The position numbers and the translations under genes were made by a program. DNA of 51,971 nt from a virus, in IMG/VR virus record IMGVR_UViG_3300021961_010648, positions 1 through 51,971 of that record; one strand, given 5' to 3'. Shown here one piece after another: positions 32,387 to 40,193 of the stretch; the first letter of the stretch is position 1; each line of letters begins with the position of its first letter. A model generated the notes under the pieces. The model saw only the letters and a program-made list of their open reading frames with translations. It ran no database searches and was not told where the DNA came from.

Positions 32387-33700
32387 TTAACCTTCCTGTA
32401 ATTTTTTCCAAAATTTAGGAATAATTTTTCCATAGGTATTTTTTAGTAACTGATAATTATGTTCTACAACCTCCTTTGTGCCCACAATAAAGTTTTGTTT
32501 GGTATTTTTATCCCAGTTTGAAATTTGTTTACATATATCAGCTATTTTCATCATGCGTTGATGATTATCTGAGATATCATCATAACTTTCATCAAACCAT
32601 TGAGAAAATGTTCTATATCCTTTGTTTCTTAGATTTTTCAAAGATCCTTTTTGACCAACCAAGATGAATGGTTGTTTATACAAAATAGGCTTAAAGGTTT
32701 TCTCAGTTTCTGCAATGGTGGGTTCATATGCCGTAGTTTCGGTGACCACAGAAATCAAACTTTTTTCATATAAGTGGGATAAAGTTTGATTGGCATCCAT
32801 AGTCATAATTTTATGATTATCATAACTATTGGCTAAATTATCAACCTTTAAAGGAAGAATAGTTTGAAAATTCAACAAATCTTCTTCGGTTAAACCAATA
32901 TTCTGAGAAAAATTACGATGCACATTATGAAGAAAAAGTTGATCCGGATGATGAGGATTGCCGGCAGGGATGGAATAAAAAGAATCCTTTAATAAATCAT
33001 TTTTTAAGAATAATAATGTTAAATCAATTCTGTGCTGTCTGTATCGGTAATTTAAACAAAGAAAAGATTTTTCAATAATATCTATGTGCCTTTTAGTGAC
33101 ATAAACCTCTTTATTTTGTATTCTTTGTGAAATTTGATATTCAAAAGAATCCCAAAATAACATTTTCATTCTTTCCGGTCCATGATTTTGTTGAGAACAA
33201 AAATCAATATATAATTCTTCCACATTTGGGCATCCGGTCATGTAAATAATCTTATGTAGAGGAATGTTATGCATTTTGAAATAGTTATGCATTTGGAAAA
33301 AGAAGTTGTTGCTCACAAAAGATTCTACAGCCATATCTAACAGAATATAACCATTTTTATTTCTAATTAGATTTATAGCGTGATCGGAAAAAACAGAACT
33401 TTCTATTAATCCTGTGTCTGATCCAAAATTAAAAAAATCAGGAAAGGATACTCTATGATGCATCTGAAAATCATAAACAAATAAATCATCATCCTTAAGT
33501 TGATATACACTAGATAGTTCAAATATATCTGGATAATGTCTAAAAAAAGTATGAAACAAATATGGAGCGTTATTTCTTTTATTATCTGTAATAATTGTCC
33601 CCTCTAAACCATTGGTTAGATCATAAAGGTTAGGAATTCTATTATTAGAAAGAGGTCCTCTAGGAGATATCCATTCATATGCTATCTTTATTTTCTTCAT
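32387..33700 (-). CDS. Putative glycosyltransferase, phage GT10-like family, copy 5
   Basis: A 437-residue protein, the largest copy. The signature is LISVVTETTAYEPTIAETEKTFKPILYKQPFILVGQ (about 325-360), followed by LRNKGYRTFSQWFDESYDDISD. Its N-terminal 170 residues contain IAYEWISPRGPLSNNRI, a FVYDFQMHHRVSFPDFF segment and YMTGCPNVEELY, which look like a nucleotide-sugar-binding alpha/beta domain but are not diagnostic. It overlaps the SGNH gene upstream by 26 bases. The match with copy 2 outside the core makes these two the best pair for assigning a donor. Confidence 0.65.
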   Translation of the reverse strand: MKKIKIAYEWISPRGPLSNNRIPNLYDLTNGLEGTIITDNKRNNAPYLFHTFFRHYPDIFELSSVYQLKDDDLFVYDFQMHHRVSFPDFFNFGSDTGLIESSVFSDHAINLIRNKNGYILLDMAVESFVSNNFFFQMHNYFKMHNIPLHKIIYMTGCPNVEELYIDFCSQQNHGPERMKMLFWDSFEYQISQRIQNKEVYVTKRHIDIIEKSFLCLNYRYRQHRIDLTLLFLKNDLLKDSFYSIPAGNPHHPDQLFLHNVHRNFSQNIGLTEEDLLNFQTILPLKVDNLANSYDNHKIMTMDANQTLSHLYEKSLISVVTETTAYEPTIAETEKTFKPILYKQPFILVGQKGSLKNLRNKGYRTFSQWFDESYDDISDNHQRMMKIADICKQISNWDKNTKQNFIVGTKEVVEHNYQLLKNTYGKIIPKFWKKLQEG

Positions 33701-34586
33701 TTTTTATGATGTTTGTAATTGGTTCTGAATATAAGTGCTGATGTTGTGGTCCTATGTGTGATCCATCTGCTGCGGGATTAAACGTTCCCCCTTTAGGCAA
33801 AGGCATCCAACCTTCTTTAAGGTTTACATCTAACCAATGACATCTTATACTGGTCAAATTTTCTATTACATCCACACTGGATACATTCCAACCTACATAT
33901 GAAGAAAGAAAATTGTAAATTGGTATTTTTAAACTGTTTGCTAAAACATTAACAGCAGTTAAATCTGTTATAAATTCGTTACTCCATATAAGATTTGCTT
34001 TAATTTTTTCAGCATAAACATGATTAAGTAAATAATCATGTTCATCAAAACAATCATCTATTTTCCAATGTATATTATAATGAATTAAAGAACCTGAAGA
34101 TCTTACATAGGTGTACCTAGTAGGTTCAGTCCAACATACTACTATTCTTCTAGGTTTAGGACGGTTTGATAAAAACCAAGAAAATAAAGAATTTTTCATA
34201 TTGTTGTTACTATTACCGCCTTTAGCTAAATTAACGGTTTTAGCATTTAAAATTTTTTCGTACTGCGAAACCCACATTTCAGATTTTCTCAATCCTATAC
34301 CTTCTACATGAGAACACCCTAGTATCATATCAAAATTATTTTCTTCATATGTTTCAAATTCATCGGTCCTATAACCATAAGAATTATAAAAATAAAAATC
34401 ATCTTCTAATTCATAATAAGGCCAAACTTCTTCACTAACATTTAAAGATTTGGCTTTCTCTAAAGTTTGATTATGTAAGATTTGGTCCCATGGTCCAGAA
34501 AATTTACCGGAACGGCCAAGACCATAAAAATTCGTATAATGAAATAGATCATTGGTTTTTTGTGATGGTATAAAATCTAAATTCAT
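33675..34586 (-). CDS. SGNH/GDSL hydrolase-like protein 2
   Basis: A 303-residue protein. Block I is FDMILGCSHVEGIGL (about 88-102) with Ser as candidate nucleophile, block II/III is VNLAKGGNSNNNMKNSL (about 125-140; Gly and Asn), and the C-terminal DGSHIGPQHQHLYS supplies the D-x2-H pair. The N-terminal 80 residues include KFSGPWDQILHN and GYRTDEFETYEENN. It shares the plan but little sequence with the protein at 27,137. As a predicted esterase or acyltransferase it could trim or acylate sugars. Its ATG shares a base with the stop of the radical SAM gene upstream (coordinate 34,586), so coupling is expected. Confidence 0.65.
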   Translation of the reverse strand: MNLDFIPSQKTNDLFHYTNFYGLGRSGKFSGPWDQILHNQTLEKAKSLNVSEEVWPYYELEDDFYFYNSYGYRTDEFETYEENNFDMILGCSHVEGIGLRKSEMWVSQYEKILNAKTVNLAKGGNSNNNMKNSLFSWFLSNRPKPRRIVVCWTEPTRYTYVRSSGSLIHYNIHWKIDDCFDEHDYLLNHVYAEKIKANLIWSNEFITDLTAVNVLANSLKIPIYNFLSSYVGWNVSSVDVIENLTSIRCHWLDVNLKEGWMPLPKGGTFNPAADGSHIGPQHQHLYSEPITNIIKNEENKDSI

Positions 34587-35554
34587 TATATTTTTCTCTT
34601 AGGTAGGATAATATCGGTTCCGCAAACACAGTGATATTTATCGCAGATTACGCTTTTAGGTTCAACAAGGTCAAGGTCATTTAAAATGTGCCCAACCACA
34701 CCAGAAACACCACAACTAGCCATGGTAATAAAACCTGCAGGATTAATGAAAACTGAATCTCCTATATCACATTCCCAACCCGTAAAAAAATTCTGGCGAG
34801 CAATGATAATTTCATTACTGTTCATAAATTTGTCTGTACCGTCTGACCATTTACCATAGGAAACAGCAACGCTATCCTTAAATGGTTTATTAGGAGCAAA
34901 CTTAACTTCAAGATCCTGATGATTTTCTATCCATTCGTTTTTAGCAGGATCTTTGTACTCCCAAGGTTTTGCAAAAGCAGACATTTCATCAAACAATGGT
35001 GTCCATTCCATATAATAACCAGGTAATTCTCTCTTTAACATTTCACCATATTCTACAACTTCCCAAAATTTTTCATCATGTAATAGAAGTTTATTACAAA
35101 AGTAATTTATTTTATCGCATAAAAATAAACTATTTTTAAAATATCTTTCTTTGTTTGCCCCTTCAATATGAAAACTAGCTACAATGTCATCAAAGAGGTG
35201 GTAATGAGATTTCCACCAAGATGTAGCTCTACTTAAATTAGTATTAATGGCTATTGTATTATTTGGTGTATTTTCTTTGAAAAACTCTACTACAGGAATT
35301 AAATTTTTCCAAATAGTTGGTTCCCCACCACTCAAATATATTTTGAATGCTTTGTATCCAGCATCTTTGTATCGGTCAATAATTATGCCAAGATTATTAA
35401 TATAAAGTTCTGTATCAGCATCATTTTTGTGGGCGCCGCCCCAATTACCTGGATTACAATAACTACAACTGTAGTTACAATTATCACTAACCTGCCAAGT
35501 AATGGCTAGATATTTTTCTTTAGGATAAACTTCTAAGAGTTTTTTTGTGTCCAT
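34586..35554 (-). CDS. Radical SAM protein (D), single cluster motif near N-terminus
   Basis: A 322-residue radical SAM enzyme. The [4Fe-4S] motif is SDNCNYSCSYCNPGNWGG with Cys26, Cys30 and Cys33. KIYLSGGEPTIWKNL (about 95) is the SAM-contacting GGE motif. The C-terminal part has several Cys: WECDIGDSVFINPAGFITMASCG and CDKYHCVCG, which could bind an auxiliary cluster (SPASM-like: Cys, then aromatic/Gly strand, then Cys-x-Cys). Many SPASM enzymes modify peptides or act on sugars. Overlaps the next radical SAM gene by 22 bases. Substrate unknown. Confidence 0.85.
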   Translation of the reverse strand: MDTKKLLEVYPKEKYLAITWQVSDNCNYSCSYCNPGNWGGAHKNDADTELYINNLGIIIDRYKDAGYKAFKIYLSGGEPTIWKNLIPVVEFFKENTPNNTIAINTNLSRATSWWKSHYHLFDDIVASFHIEGANKERYFKNSLFLCDKINYFCNKLLLHDEKFWEVVEYGEMLKRELPGYYMEWTPLFDEMSAFAKPWEYKDPAKNEWIENHQDLEVKFAPNKPFKDSVAVSYGKWSDGTDKFMNSNEIIIARQNFFTGWECDIGDSVFINPAGFITMASCGVSGVVGHILNDLDLVEPKSVICDKYHCVCGTDIILPKRKI

Positions 35555-36804
35555 AAATAAACTTCCTCTAATTCAGGTATGCTAGAGAATAAATCTTCTT
35601 TTCTTATGTTATCATATGTTTCAGAACGTTTAAAAAATTCCTGTAATCCACCAACATTACCTTTTGCATTTTCTAGAGCTGTAAAAACCGACCACATTTG
35701 GTTTAATTGATTTTCTACTTCATTTTCATCAAATATACCTGAATGTTTTATATCTCTATATGCTTTAGCCCACGCATCCCTAGCTTTTAATGCAATATGA
35801 GGAGGTAATATATCTATTCCCATATACCATGGATTGGTTAATATATTCAAACGTAACCCATTTAAAGGTATTGTTTTATCAAATATCATTTTTTTTAAAA
35901 ACATAGGAAAATGAAATATGTTGTAAATAGATATGGTAGGTGTTATACCAAATTTTACATGAGGTACTTCTCTTTTCATTTCGTGAATATTTGTTAGAAT
36001 TTGTTTCCAGTCTGCTCCGTGTCGCATATATTCAATGACTTTATTTGAACCATCTAAACTGGCCCAAATTTGCACATTTGAAAAATTCTTCCAATAATCT
36101 ATAGAATTTTTTTTCTTATAACGAAGAGTTAAAAAATTAGTAGTATAAGTTAATTCTACATCAGTATGTTTATTTTCTATCCAATAATCTAATATATCAT
36201 AATGCTCGCTGGTTATCAGGGCCTCGCCACCAGCAAAATATACCTCTTCCACATCTAAAAGGTAAGGACGGATTTTGCCTAACAGATCATCGTTTTCATT
36301 ATTAGAAACTACAATCTTTTTCATATTGAAATGTTCTACTAAAGTCTCTTTTCCAAAATTTTGCACATGCTCTTCTGCCCAACGACTGCTACAAGCTGGG
36401 CCACAAGTACGACATTTCATATTACATAGATTGGAAAATCTTATATCCAAATATTTTAATTTGAAATTTGAAATTGATCCATCATCCTGTGTTTCATTAA
36501 CCAAATCTTTTGAAGATTCATATCTTCTTGTATTATTGGAATTTCGCATAGACCAAATACCATAATCTTCTAATTCATAACATCTTTTACATTCTTCTAC
36601 TGGTTGATCGTTTAACATCTTTAAACGAATCTCTTTATACCTATCACTATTCATTATCTCCAAAACATTTTCTTTTTCGGTTGTAGATACTGGTTTTTGT
36701 GAATCAGCAACACAACAAGGCATTACCCTTTTGTCTGGCCACGCATGAAAGTGAATCCAAGGTAAAACACAAAAATGTTTGGTTTTTTCTATATTATTAA
36801 TCAT
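35533..36804 (-). CDS. Twitch/SPASM-type radical SAM protein (C)
   Basis: A 423-residue protein. The N-terminus has an auxiliary-cluster-like module: FCVLPWIHFHAWPDKRVMPCC (Cys12, Cys30 and Cys31), followed by EECKRCYELE (Cys72 and Cys75). The radical SAM motif SNLCNMKCRTCG has Cys127, Cys131 and Cys134, and EEVYFAGGEALI is the GGE motif. The order (SPASM-like Cys set before the core) and near-collinear layout with the gene at 36,797 show these are paralogues. The start overlaps gene B by 8 bases. Function unknown; family members called twitch-domain radical SAM are frequent in marine phages. Confidence 0.85.
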   Translation of the reverse strand: MINNIEKTKHFCVLPWIHFHAWPDKRVMPCCVADSQKPVSTTEKENVLEIMNSDRYKEIRLKMLNDQPVEECKRCYELEDYGIWSMRNSNNTRRYESSKDLVNETQDDGSISNFKLKYLDIRFSNLCNMKCRTCGPACSSRWAEEHVQNFGKETLVEHFNMKKIVVSNNENDDLLGKIRPYLLDVEEVYFAGGEALITSEHYDILDYWIENKHTDVELTYTTNFLTLRYKKKNSIDYWKNFSNVQIWASLDGSNKVIEYMRHGADWKQILTNIHEMKREVPHVKFGITPTISIYNIFHFPMFLKKMIFDKTIPLNGLRLNILTNPWYMGIDILPPHIALKARDAWAKAYRDIKHSGIFDENEVENQLNQMWSVFTALENAKGNVGGLQEFFKRSETYDNIRKEDLFSSIPELEEVYLWTQKNS

Positions 36805-38047
36805 GTTGTAATCCTATATACCATTCTTTTAGTTCAGGGAAAGCATTTATGAATTTTTCCTCTCTTATATTATCTAAATGTTTAGTTGTCTGAACAAAAG
36901 TTTTAATATGTTGTTCTTTTGGTTCTTCCAAATTTATGAAAGCAGATATGTCAGTTAAATTATTTTTAATAGAACCTACAGGTAAGGTTTCAATAAAAGT
37001 ATCTAATTTTTCTTTAATTTCGTCTTTAAGAGCTACAGGCAAAAGATTATTTAAATTGTAATAATCAGGATTAATTAATTTATAAAGAGAACCATTGGTG
37101 TGTTGTAAATCAAATATTCCTTCTTCAGACATATGAGTGAAAAATTCAGGTAACGCCCAAACATTAAGCACACTTACTACACAATTAAAAGACATCTCCA
37201 CACTTTTACATTTTTGTTTTATTTCTTTTAAATTTTTTAATATTATAGACCAATCTGTACCCTTTCTCATGTATTCAGCGCGTGACCCAAAACTATCTAA
37301 ACTTCCATAAAATTCTACTTTATCAAAATGATTCCACAAATCTACAATATACAAGTCCTTGAAATGTAATTTACTACAATTACTATTGTATCTCAAGGTT
37401 ACATTTGTGGAATTATTTTCTATTAAAAATTCTAGTATTTGCCAATGTTCAGGGGTCATTAAAGGCTCTCCCCCAGCAAAATAAAGCATTTCTAAATTAC
37501 CCAGATGTGGTTTAAATTGTTCTAATAAAGATGGATCATGATTAGAGGCATGGGTAACACCTGGATATTGACCATAACCCTGTTTAACTGACTCAGCAGC
37601 CCAGGTAGAAGAGAACATATCACCACAAGTTCTGCACTTAAAATTACATAGGTTACTGAACCTAACATCAAAATATTTCAAATGCATCCCAGGAAGATAA
37701 CCATCTTCCAAAGTTTCTTTGGTTAAATCAAAATGTTGCCCGAATTCATTGTTTGCAAAATTTCTAAATGAAAATCCACCTGAACCAGTAGATTCATGTC
37801 TATAACAATTTGCACACCCTTCTACTATTTCTCCTGCAAGTAGTTTTTTGCGAACTTCTTTTAATTCTGGGCTGTTCCAAAGTTCTTCAATAGAAGATTC
37901 TCTTACATTTCCTATCGGATTTTCGTAAAGAGTAGTACAACATGGATATGCAGCTCCATCGGTATTTACATATAGATGTATCCATGGAAACATACAAAAG
38001 GTTTTGTTAGTTTCTAATAACTTATCAAGTTCTGGATGTTTACTCAT
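36797..38047 (-). CDS. Twitch/SPASM-type radical SAM protein (B)
   Basis: A 416-residue paralogue of protein C. N-terminal module: FCMFPWIHLYVNTDGAAYPCC (Cys18, Cys36, Cys37), then IGNVRESSIEELWNSPE and EGCANCYRHE (Cys78, Cys81). Core motif SNLCNFKCRTCG with Cys134, Cys138 and Cys141; LEMLYFAGGEPLM follows. The C-terminal half ends with the aligned 'FINAFPELKEWY' that is also seen in C (SSIPELEEVYLW) and A (LETFPEYKDFY). It overlaps A by ATGA. The three are consecutive and probably act in one pathway. Confidence 0.87.
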   Translation of the reverse strand: MSKHPELDKLLETNKTFCMFPWIHLYVNTDGAAYPCCTTLYENPIGNVRESSIEELWNSPELKEVRKKLLAGEIVEGCANCYRHESTGSGGFSFRNFANNEFGQHFDLTKETLEDGYLPGMHLKYFDVRFSNLCNFKCRTCGDMFSSTWAAESVKQGYGQYPGVTHASNHDPSLLEQFKPHLGNLEMLYFAGGEPLMTPEHWQILEFLIENNSTNVTLRYNSNCSKLHFKDLYIVDLWNHFDKVEFYGSLDSFGSRAEYMRKGTDWSIILKNLKEIKQKCKSVEMSFNCVVSVLNVWALPEFFTHMSEEGIFDLQHTNGSLYKLINPDYYNLNNLLPVALKDEIKEKLDTFIETLPVGSIKNNLTDISAFINLEEPKEQHIKTFVQTTKHLDNIREEKFINAFPELKEWYIGLQHD

Positions 38048-39429
38048 AGTTTTTTACCCGCAAGATAGAAATCTTTATATTCTGGGAATGTTTCAAGGAA
38101 GTTTGTTCCTCTTCTCTTATCATATTCAGTAAACCATTGATAAAAATCCTTATGACCCATTTCTTGTCTTGTAGGATCATAATGGGTTGCTTCCATGTAT
38201 TTCAAAACACGCTTAAATCTTTCTAACTCAAGTTCAGAAAATTTTGTTACATCATTTTCATCTGTGTTTTGCTTCATAAAGTCATAATGCTTGTACATAT
38301 ATGGCATGAAAACAGCCTTAGGGAGAATATTCATATCATACTGTATGGGTTCTTTGAGATAAGGCGTGTCAAAGCGTATTTTTCTTTCCAATGGTCTTAT
38401 TTCGTCATCAGGAATGACATCATTGTATTTAACACGCCATTCTAATATTTTCTTTAACAATTTATCAAAATTTGCAATGCTTAGAGCATTGAAAGTAATC
38501 ATGAAAGTAACATGGCTCTTGGTCATGCTCACATAAGTATCCAAATTATTTTCCCAAGTTTGTAAATTCAATCCGGTTCTTAGATATTCGGCCTGTGGAC
38601 CCCATGTATCAACACTACTAAACAATTTAAATTTTTTAATACATTTATTGTCCAATAGTTCAGTAACGTGGTTTGAAAGACGAACAACCCATTCGTTTTT
38701 TCCACCCAAATTACTATTGATGTTTAATTCCAAATTGGGTTGTGGGTCTTCTTTCAGAGATTCTAACAATCTCCAAGTACTTTTATGCATCAAAGGTTCT
38801 CCGCCAGTTAAGCGAAGAATGTTCAGAGTTTTTCTAACTTCAGGCCACCATTTCCACCAAGCATCTACATAAGGATTGGTTTCTTCCTCATACATAGTGA
38901 ACCAATCAATATCATTACGATGATTTTTAACCATGGTATAAGGACCATGGGTTTTAATCTCATTATAATATCTTGAAGATGCCTTAGGGTGACAATATCC
39001 ACACTTAAAATTACACTCGTTACCAAAACTTAACTCAATATATTCTGGATTAATGTTCTGATCCCATGGTCCGTTTTTAATTTGCTCATATCTTTCATCT
39101 GTGTATATGGATGCTGTACGAATATGTCTGTCAGAAATATAATCAGGACCCATGTCTTCAATGTTCCAACAATATTGACATCCAGAAGGTCTTTCTCCAT
39201 TTAACATCTGAAGACGTTCTTGTTTCTTATGGGAAGTATTATGCAGTGCTGAAGGATTATCTTTTAACTCATCCAACATAATTTTATGCGGAGCAGGGTG
39301 ATAACAACTATGGGTTTCGCCTGTTTGCAAATATATTGTAACATGGTGCCACTTAGCCAAACAAAAAGTACAGCTTAGTTTGTCCACTACAGGTAAGATT
39401 TTTTTAATTCTGTCTAAATCATAACTCAT
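38044..39429 (-). CDS. Radical SAM protein (A) with N-terminal Cys module
   Basis: A 461-residue protein. N-terminal Cys20-x2-Cys23 and Cys42 (SCTFCLAKWHHVTIYLQTGETHSCYHP), then Cys84-x2-Cys87 (SGCQYCWNIED). Core motif GNECNFKCGYCHPKASS with Cys139, Cys143 and Cys146; LRLTGGEPLMH is the GGE motif. It is larger and more divergent than B and C but has the same order of modules. It overlaps the methyltransferase-like gene upstream by 11 bases and B downstream by 4 bases. Confidence 0.85.
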   Translation of the reverse strand: MSYDLDRIKKILPVVDKLSCTFCLAKWHHVTIYLQTGETHSCYHPAPHKIMLDELKDNPSALHNTSHKKQERLQMLNGERPSGCQYCWNIEDMGPDYISDRHIRTASIYTDERYEQIKNGPWDQNINPEYIELSFGNECNFKCGYCHPKASSRYYNEIKTHGPYTMVKNHRNDIDWFTMYEEETNPYVDAWWKWWPEVRKTLNILRLTGGEPLMHKSTWRLLESLKEDPQPNLELNINSNLGGKNEWVVRLSNHVTELLDNKCIKKFKLFSSVDTWGPQAEYLRTGLNLQTWENNLDTYVSMTKSHVTFMITFNALSIANFDKLLKKILEWRVKYNDVIPDDEIRPLERKIRFDTPYLKEPIQYDMNILPKAVFMPYMYKHYDFMKQNTDENDVTKFSELELERFKRVLKYMEATHYDPTRQEMGHKDFYQWFTEYDKRRGTNFLETFPEYKDFYLAGKKL

Positions 39430-40099
39430 TGTACCCTATCTCCATAAATCTTGTGAATTGCACACAATCTAATTCTCCACTATATAAAACTTTATCCATT
39501 TTATTTTTTTCTAAAAAGCTATCAATATCACCTGCGGTTCTTATATGCTCATCCAAATCAGAAAAATTATTACCCTGTAAACAAACTAAAGTTTCCTCCG
39601 GAATGTTACTAATCCAAGTATTAAAATCTTCCTGTGTTATGTGTTCCGTACTAGTATTAACAATTAGTGCAGTTATTTCTTGAATTTCACGATCTTTATA
39701 GGTAGTCTTAAAATTATAATAGAAAAATTCATCTATTTCAGTCATATCCTGTGTTAGAAATATTATCCTAGGATCATAATTTGTTAACATAGAACCCTGG
39801 TCCGCACATTTTTCATCCTTATCTATACTATAAACTTTTTTAATATTAGGTAAATTGTCAATAATGTACATTGCAGCCAAACCATGCCATCCACCAAAAA
39901 CACAGGCCACTCCTGCTTTTTCTAATTCAGGATTAGCTTTATAAACATTTTTTATTTCTTCAATCATCCAACCTTTGCTTTTGATTTGACTGCCCCAAAA
40001 GGCCTCCAATAAATCATATCTTAATTTAGAGTTTTTAGTATTCCGAATAACAGTCATCCAATGGATAAATCTATCCTCAGTTATATATGAATGGGTCAC
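39419..40099 (-). CDS. Methyltransferase-like Rossmann protein
   Basis: A 226-residue protein that starts with GTG at 40,099; GGAGGA lies about 12 bases upstream, inside the end of the small peptide gene. GVACVFGGWHGLAAMYIID (about 68-85) resembles motif I, VYSIDKDEKCADQG supplies the acidic residue after strand 2, and IIFLTQDMTEIDEF and ALIVNTSTEHI follow as strands 3 and 4. This is a class I SAM methyltransferase plan without a diagnostic specificity motif. NTSTEHITQEDFNTWI is reminiscent of phage-encoded methyltransferase-like proteins that occur with twitch radical SAM genes. Its position between B12-radical SAM and radical SAM A suggests a part in that module. Confidence 0.6.
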   Translation of the reverse strand: MTHSYITEDRFIHWMTVIRNTKNSKLRYDLLEAFWGSQIKSKGWMIEEIKNVYKANPELEKAGVACVFGGWHGLAAMYIIDNLPNIKKVYSIDKDEKCADQGSMLTNYDPRIIFLTQDMTEIDEFFYYNFKTTYKDREIQEITALIVNTSTEHITQEDFNTWISNIPEETLVCLQGNNFSDLDEHIRTAGDIDSFLEKNKMDKVLYSGELDCVQFTRFMEIGYNEL

Positions 40100-40193
40100 G
40101 TTTTCTCAGCTCCTCCAGCTTTCTTTTATTTTTATACTTTAATGTAATATTAAAAATATAATCTACTATTTTGTCCAATAATTTTCTACTCAT
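40077..40193 (-). CDS. 38-residue basic peptide between two radical SAM-module genes
   Basis: A small frame beginning MSRKLLDKIVDYIFNITL and ending ELRKRDPFIYN. It overlaps the stop of the B12-radical SAM gene by 8 bases and the GTG start of the next gene by 23 bases, which favours a translated gene. The first half is a likely amphipathic or membrane-touching helix, the second is Lys/Arg-rich with an RKRDPFIY end. It could be a substrate peptide, a small partner, or a coupling leader. No core Cys/Ser/Thr run of a classical RiPP is present. Confidence 0.55.
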   Translation of the reverse strand: MSRKLLDKIVDYIFNITLKYKNKRKLEELRKRDPFIYN

